From: Bacteroidales bacterium
GTDB lineage: Bacteria; Bacteroidota; Bacteroidia; Bacteroidales; WCHB1-69
NCBI GenBank assembly: GCA_017394765.1
Contig: JAFPXF010000078.1
Location: 1 to 9,408, forward strand
Length of the DNA stretch: 9,408 bases
Reading direction: 5' to 3'
This document shows, in pieces, positions 6,110 through 9,408 of the stretch (its first letter is position 1; every line of letters begins with the position of its first letter). The position numbers and the translations under genes were made by a program. Under the pieces are notes generated by a model. That model ran no database searches and had not been told where the DNA came from. It worked only from the letters and a program-made list of their open reading frames with translations.

Positions 6110-6418
6110 CTATCGGATAATGGTAAGAGAGCCGTTGTAGTTGACGGTCTTGGCCTTGCCCTTGTAGTAGAAGCTGTAGTAATAGACCCCGTCGGAGAGA
6201 CCGCTGCCATCGAAGAACTGGCTGCCTCGCGTCACTTGGCCGCCCTTGGCGAATGTGTCGTAATTGCGGGCTTCATAAACCTTCTTGCCCCACCGGTCGT
6301 AAATAAAGAGTGTATTGTTCCTGAAACCGTCGGGATCTTCGAGGTTCACGTTTGTGTTCAGATTTTCAATAGCAAACACGTCGTTCAGGCCATCGCCATT
6401 CGGGGTGATGACATTCGG
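6110..6418 (-). other. Type IX secretion C-terminal sorting domain (CHU_C/type B)
   Basis: This covers residues 844-946. Its last 84 residues have a close paralogue at 9153-9408: 75 of 84 amino acids are identical by my alignment. The family-typical NVITPNGDG start and the FIYDRWGKKVYE strand are present. In this family the domain is recognised by the secretion machinery rather than contributing to function. Confidence 0.8.
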
Positions 6419-8950
6419 GAAGACGAGATCCTGTTCAATGGTGACGGTGTGCGCGATCTCGCTATAGCAGCCCGCATCGGTCTGAATGCGCAAGACGACA
6501 TCATAGTCGCCCCATTCACTGTAGGTATGCGTTGGGGAGAAGGAGGAACTGTCAACCTCCCCATCGTCAAAATCCCAAATGACATGATTGAATTCCAATC
6601 CTTGTAGTGTCGTGTCGGTATAGCTTTGGAACTGCACGACGCCTCCGCTTTCAGCCATGAGCGAGATCTCCGGGGTCGCCGAAAACTCAGCCAGGGGCTG
6701 CATGTCCGCTTCTATGGAATTCCACATGAAAACGGAATCCACACAGCCATGTTGTGTGGTCACTTTGTAATAAAGCGTATAAATTCCAGGATCAAGGATA
6801 TTGAATCTGGGCTCGGCATCAGCTGTGGACTGCACGACCAAGCCATTCTGGTCAAAGATGAGCCACTCGTGTTCGAGGTCGGCAGGGGTCGTTCTGTTTG
6901 TGACAGCCATACTGAGTGGCACGCATCCTTTCATAGGTTCGAGGTCAAAGTCAATTCGCGGATTCTCGACCGAAATGATACGTATGGTATCGCGCCCGTG
7001 GCAAATCATAGATCCATCGGCAACGGCTGTGGCCATATCGACAAAATAGTCGCCATCCGCCAGCACGAAAATGGATCGAGTCGTGTCGCCCGTATTCCAA
7101 TGGATGGTCGCACCGTTAGGCACAGAATCCAAGGTGAGCGTAATCATGTCACCGTAGCAAAGGAAGAGGTCGTCTCCCAAATCGGGGCGAGGGCTCTCCA
7201 CGACCTCAACAGGCATCAGGGTGTCATAAACACAGCCATATTCGTCAACCACGCGGATAGTGTAATTGACCATGCCAGTTTGATCAAAGGAGACATGAGT
7301 GCCGTGTGCGCCAGGTCCGAGGACCTCGTATGAGACGGGATAGACTTCATAGTACCATGTATCGGGGAGAAGCGTGGAGTCGAGGGCCATTTCCCACTCG
7401 GTGATATAACCATTGTCGCCGCTCCACCCGTCAATCACCGTGATGGCCCACACACCGTTGAGGGGGCATCCGATAAGGTTGGAGAAGGGTTGGTCGGGGT
7501 GATACAGGTGGGTCATATTGACCGTATTGGTAGAGTCCACGATGCCATTATGGATGTTGGACATATCATACACATGGCCGGAGCCCGGAGCATAGGTGTA
7601 GCCGTATGCGGGATCGGTGTTATTGGACCAGCAATAGTTCCATGGCGTGCCGATTTCATTCTTTTCAGGATCGCACTTATAGTCTGCATTGTTGGCATAT
7701 CCGATAACTCCGAAATGAGCGGCAGGATAGATATTGGAGGTTTGCAACCATCCCCACGGCAAGGGAATAGAGCCGGCGCAGGAAGCGGATCCCGACGAGC
7801 CATACTTATTCATAATCTTGACTGTCTGGCCGTTGGGACAAGTAAGCGCAATATAGATGTCACCGATATAGGAGTGTTCCATTTTGACTCGCAGGTAAAG
7901 GATGTCATCCGCACTGGTAATAGTGGCCATCGGGGCGAAAGCGTTGAAAATCACGGGCGACTGGTAAGCGCAACCGCCGCCACAGTTGACACCGTCGGGC
8001 AGAAAGATGGTGTCCGACACGTTCAAAACGGCCAATTGCTCACTGTAAACGGAGTCCAGTTTCACCATACCGTCGTCATAATAGCTGAAGGTCACATCCA
8101 TTTCCAGGCCACTGCAGACCGGCGAAGGGTTGGCGAACCTCTCCACCGGTGTACGCGAGGTGCGCACTCTGAAGGAGATGGGCATGGTGGACATGCAGCC
8201 GCCTATGTCCGTCGCATTGATCAAGACATCATATCCGCGGCCCGCCATAAAATGATAGTCAATACCGCTCAAGCCCATACTGTCGATCTGTTCCAATCCC
8301 ATATCCCAGATAAAGTGGGATGTTGCGTCGGATTGGTGGTAGCTGAAGTCGTTGTCGGGATAAATGCCGCGAACAGCCAAATGAATGGTGTCATAGGAGC
8401 AGACATTGATATAATAATAGCCGTCGTTTGCCAAAGCGGGCACATGGGAGCAAGCGGCCGAATCCAAGGCAAGCCGCACCCGCTGGCAGGGTGCCGTGCA
8501 GCTGGTTTCTATCATGAAGCCATTCCCGTTCGCACTGCCATTGGAGACAAAGCGCAGCGTAATGGCGCCGGAAGAGTTGGTGATGGTAGCCGTATAGATG
8601 ATGCTGGTGCTGGCATACGGCGTGGTCATCGCATCGTTGATCATGCCCAGCAAGGGTGAATTAACATTAGGGCCATCGTAGATGTAGAGCGTATCAGAGG
8701 GATCAATGTTGAGGTTGGAGAGTGCGATGGCTATCTGCACACTGCCCGCGGAAGGATTGTCCGATGTTATGGTCAAGACATCATTCCTGTTGGCGCCATA
8801 GTCGCCGCTAATACCGCCATTGTCATACACAATGAAGTTACAGCCTGTAATCGACCCCACAGAACCCATATTCACGGGAGTCTGCGCCATGCCCATCGAT
8901 AGCGACAGAAAAACTGCCATCACAAAGGATAGAACTTTCTTCATTTTCAT
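6110..8950 (-). CDS. Large modular secreted protein with CUB-like, P-like and PKD domains and a type IX sorting domain
   Basis: The 946-aa product has a Sec signal (MKMKKVLSFVMAVFLSLSM, likely cut after about residue 22). Next come a CUB-like domain (about 37-151, TLYIYDGPNVNSPL and a terminal Cys pair) and a convertase P-domain-like module (about 310-525, ending in NLIGCPLNGVWAITVIDGWSG and EWEM). An Ig-like stretch (about 585-640, LGDDLFLCYGD, WNTGDTT) and two PKD-type domains (about 664-750 and 753-841, the second with WDFDDGE and THTYSEWGDYDV) follow. The gliding-motility-associated CHU_C sorting domain (844-946) starts FPNVITPNGDGLNDVF. Type IX cargo is exported across the outer membrane and the C-terminal domain directs export and surface attachment. 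No protease, glycosidase or other catalytic domain is visible, so adhesion or matrix functions are likely. An in-frame ATG at 8944 could also be the start. The binding partner is unknown. Confidence 0.85.
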   Translation of the reverse strand: MKMKKVLSFVMAVFLSLSMGMAQTPVNMGSVGSITGCNFIVYDNGGISGDYGANRNDVLTITSDNPSAGSVQIAIALSNLNIDPSDTLYIYDGPNVNSPLLGMINDAMTTPYASTSIIYTATITNSSGAITLRFVSNGSANGNGFMIETSCTAPCQRVRLALDSAACSHVPALANDGYYYINVCSYDTIHLAVRGIYPDNDFSYHQSDATSHFIWDMGLEQIDSMGLSGIDYHFMAGRGYDVLINATDIGGCMSTMPISFRVRTSRTPVERFANPSPVCSGLEMDVTFSYYDDGMVKLDSVYSEQLAVLNVSDTIFLPDGVNCGGGCAYQSPVIFNAFAPMATITSADDILYLRVKMEHSYIGDIYIALTCPNGQTVKIMNKYGSSGSASCAGSIPLPWGWLQTSNIYPAAHFGVIGYANNADYKCDPEKNEIGTPWNYCWSNNTDPAYGYTYAPGSGHVYDMSNIHNGIVDSTNTVNMTHLYHPDQPFSNLIGCPLNGVWAITVIDGWSGDNGYITEWEMALDSTLLPDTWYYEVYPVSYEVLGPGAHGTHVSFDQTGMVNYTIRVVDEYGCVYDTLMPVEVVESPRPDLGDDLFLCYGDMITLTLDSVPNGATIHWNTGDTTRSIFVLADGDYFVDMATAVADGSMICHGRDTIRIISVENPRIDFDLEPMKGCVPLSMAVTNRTTPADLEHEWLIFDQNGLVVQSTADAEPRFNILDPGIYTLYYKVTTQHGCVDSVFMWNSIEADMQPLAEFSATPEISLMAESGGVVQFQSYTDTTLQGLEFNHVIWDFDDGEVDSSSFSPTHTYSEWGDYDVVLRIQTDAGCYSEIAHTVTIEQDLVFPNVITPNGDGLNDVFAIENLNTNVNLEDPDGFRNNTLFIYDRWGKKVYEARNYDTFAKGGQVTRGSQFFDGSGLSDGVYYYSFYYKGKAKTVNYNGSLTIIR

Positions 8951-9028
8951 TTTGGTTTATGTTTTCATTATTTCCGACGGGCCCAACCCTACAAATCGCC
9001 GCACACAGATTTCATCAAATCAAGCGCG

Positions 9029-9036
9029 CAAATATA
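9029..9036 (-). promoter_or_regulatory. Bacteroidota -7 promoter box for the 946-aa cargo gene
   Basis: The minus strand reads TATATTTG, an exact TAnnTTTG match, giving a transcript start near 9025 and a leader of about 75 nt. No clear TTTG is found at 19-21 nt upstream. Confidence 0.5.
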
Positions 9037-9075
9037 CACAATATTTGCTTTGTTGTAACATGATTTCAAAAAAAA

Positions 9076-9130
9076 TTGGCGTGTCGGAAGGAATCTGGCA
9101 GAGAAACGAGATTCATCCTCAACACGCCAA
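9076..9130 (-). terminator. Long hairpin terminator after the partial cargo gene
   Basis: Outer arms are TTGGCGTGT (9076-9084) and ACACGCCAA (9122-9130), perfectly complementary. Inner arms GAATCT (9091-9096) and AGATTC (9109-9114) also pair, with a small bulged part between. On the minus strand the stem is followed directly by a run of eight T (complement of the A-run 9068-9075), the classical form of a Rho-independent terminator. The stem begins about 20 nt after the stop codon. Confidence 0.8.
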
Positions 9131-9152
9131 CCTATCAGGCAAAGGATTTTTT

Positions 9153-9408
9153 CTATCGGATGATGGTCAAGGAGCCGTTGTAGTTGACAGTCTTGGCCTT
9201 GCCCTTGTAGTAGAAACTGTAGTAATAGACACCGTCAGCGAGGCCGCTGCCGTCGAAGAACTGACTGCCGCGCATCACCTGGCCGCCCTTGGCGAACGTG
9301 TCGTAGTTGTGCGCCTCATACACTTTCTTGCCCCAGCGGTCGTAAATGAACAGCTTGTTGTTGCGGTACTTGTCAGGGTCCTCCACATTGATGCTCGTGT
9401 TCAGGTTC
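9153..9408 (-). CDS. C-terminal fragment of a second type IX-secreted protein (CHU_C sorting domain)
   Basis: Only the last 84 residues are visible; the frame is open to the window edge (9408) and ends at TAG 9153-9155. The sequence NLNTSINVEDPDKYRNN then LFIYDRWGKKVYEA and FFDGSGLADGVYYYSFYYKG is the CHU_C (gliding-motility-associated, type B) C-terminal domain. It ends YNGSLTIIR as in the neighbouring cargo protein. The start lies outside the window, so the functional part is unknown. It is probably a tandem paralogue or a member of the same cargo family. Confidence 0.85.
   Translation of the reverse strand, partial: NLNTSINVEDPDKYRNNKLFIYDRWGKKVYEAHNYDTFAKGGQVMRGSQFFDGSGLADGVYYYSFYYKGKAKTVNYNGSLTIIR

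Larger units (their letters stand above)
8951..9152. other. Intergenic region with terminator and promoter between two T9SS cargo genes
   Basis: All transcription here is minus-strand. After the stop at 9153 lies the long hairpin terminator (9076-9130), then a -7 box (9029-9036), then a leader of about 75 nt before the ATG at 8950. No short gene is evident. The layout shows that the two cargo genes are separate transcription units although their sorting domains are near-identical. Confidence 0.6.

Noticed and set aside
7490..8659. 389-codon + strand open frame opposite the cargo gene
   Set aside because: It is antisense to the domain-bearing 946-aa protein; its Ile/Val/Gly/His-rich translation has no recognisable motif.
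1..9408. CRISPR arrays, tRNA, rRNA or riboswitches
   Set aside because: I saw no regularly spaced repeats, no cloverleaf-like or rRNA-like sequence and no conserved aptamer core on either strand.

Overview
The window looks like chromosomal DNA from an uncultured or gut-type member of the Bacteroidales (phylum Bacteroidota). Four things point there. There are two proteins ending in gliding-motility/CHU_C-type C-terminal domains used by the type IX secretion system. There are two lipoproteins and a periplasmic GH2 beta-mannosidase. Promoters match the Bacteroidota -7 motif TAnnTTTG. Start codons are preceded by A-rich sequence without Shine-Dalgarno motifs.

Layout. Positions 1-261 carry the 3' end of an IS256-family transposase (+ strand); its last codons lie inside a perfect 34-bp palindrome. 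Positions 262-421 are probably the right end of that IS. Next comes a two-gene minus-strand operon (3688 down to 422): a DUF3298/RsiV-type lipoprotein followed 6 bp later by a lipoprotein beta-mannosidase. The mannosidase has both catalytic glutamates but stops about where the family's last domain should begin, right beside the IS. A divergent intergenic region (3689-3969) holds promoters for both sides and a REP-like hairpin. The + strand gene at 3970-4545 encodes an unrecognised 191-aa protein. It overlaps tail-to-tail by 4 bp with an NfsA-type nitroreductase (5291 down to 4542), and the overlap is itself a bidirectional terminator that encodes the KKQ near the end of both proteins.

Further right, all on the minus strand, are a membrane-anchored double helix-hairpin-helix protein (6035 down to 5349), a 946-aa modular secreted protein (8950 down to 6110), and the 3' end of a second protein with a nearly identical sorting domain (window edge down to 9153). 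The helix-hairpin-helix gene has a promoter box only 4 nt before its ATG and, just upstream, two dyads of ATATTCnGAATAT with centres 21 bp apart, which look like a two-site operator.

How the genes work together. The mannosidase and its lipoprotein partner are probably a small envelope or glycan-processing transcription unit. The two T9SS cargo proteins look like a tandem family of surface or secreted proteins. I see no single new defence or mobile system. The least conventional signals are regulatory or structural: the twin-dyad operator with a predicted leaderless start, the coding bidirectional terminator, the REP-like hairpin, and the apparent IS-linked truncation of the mannosidase.
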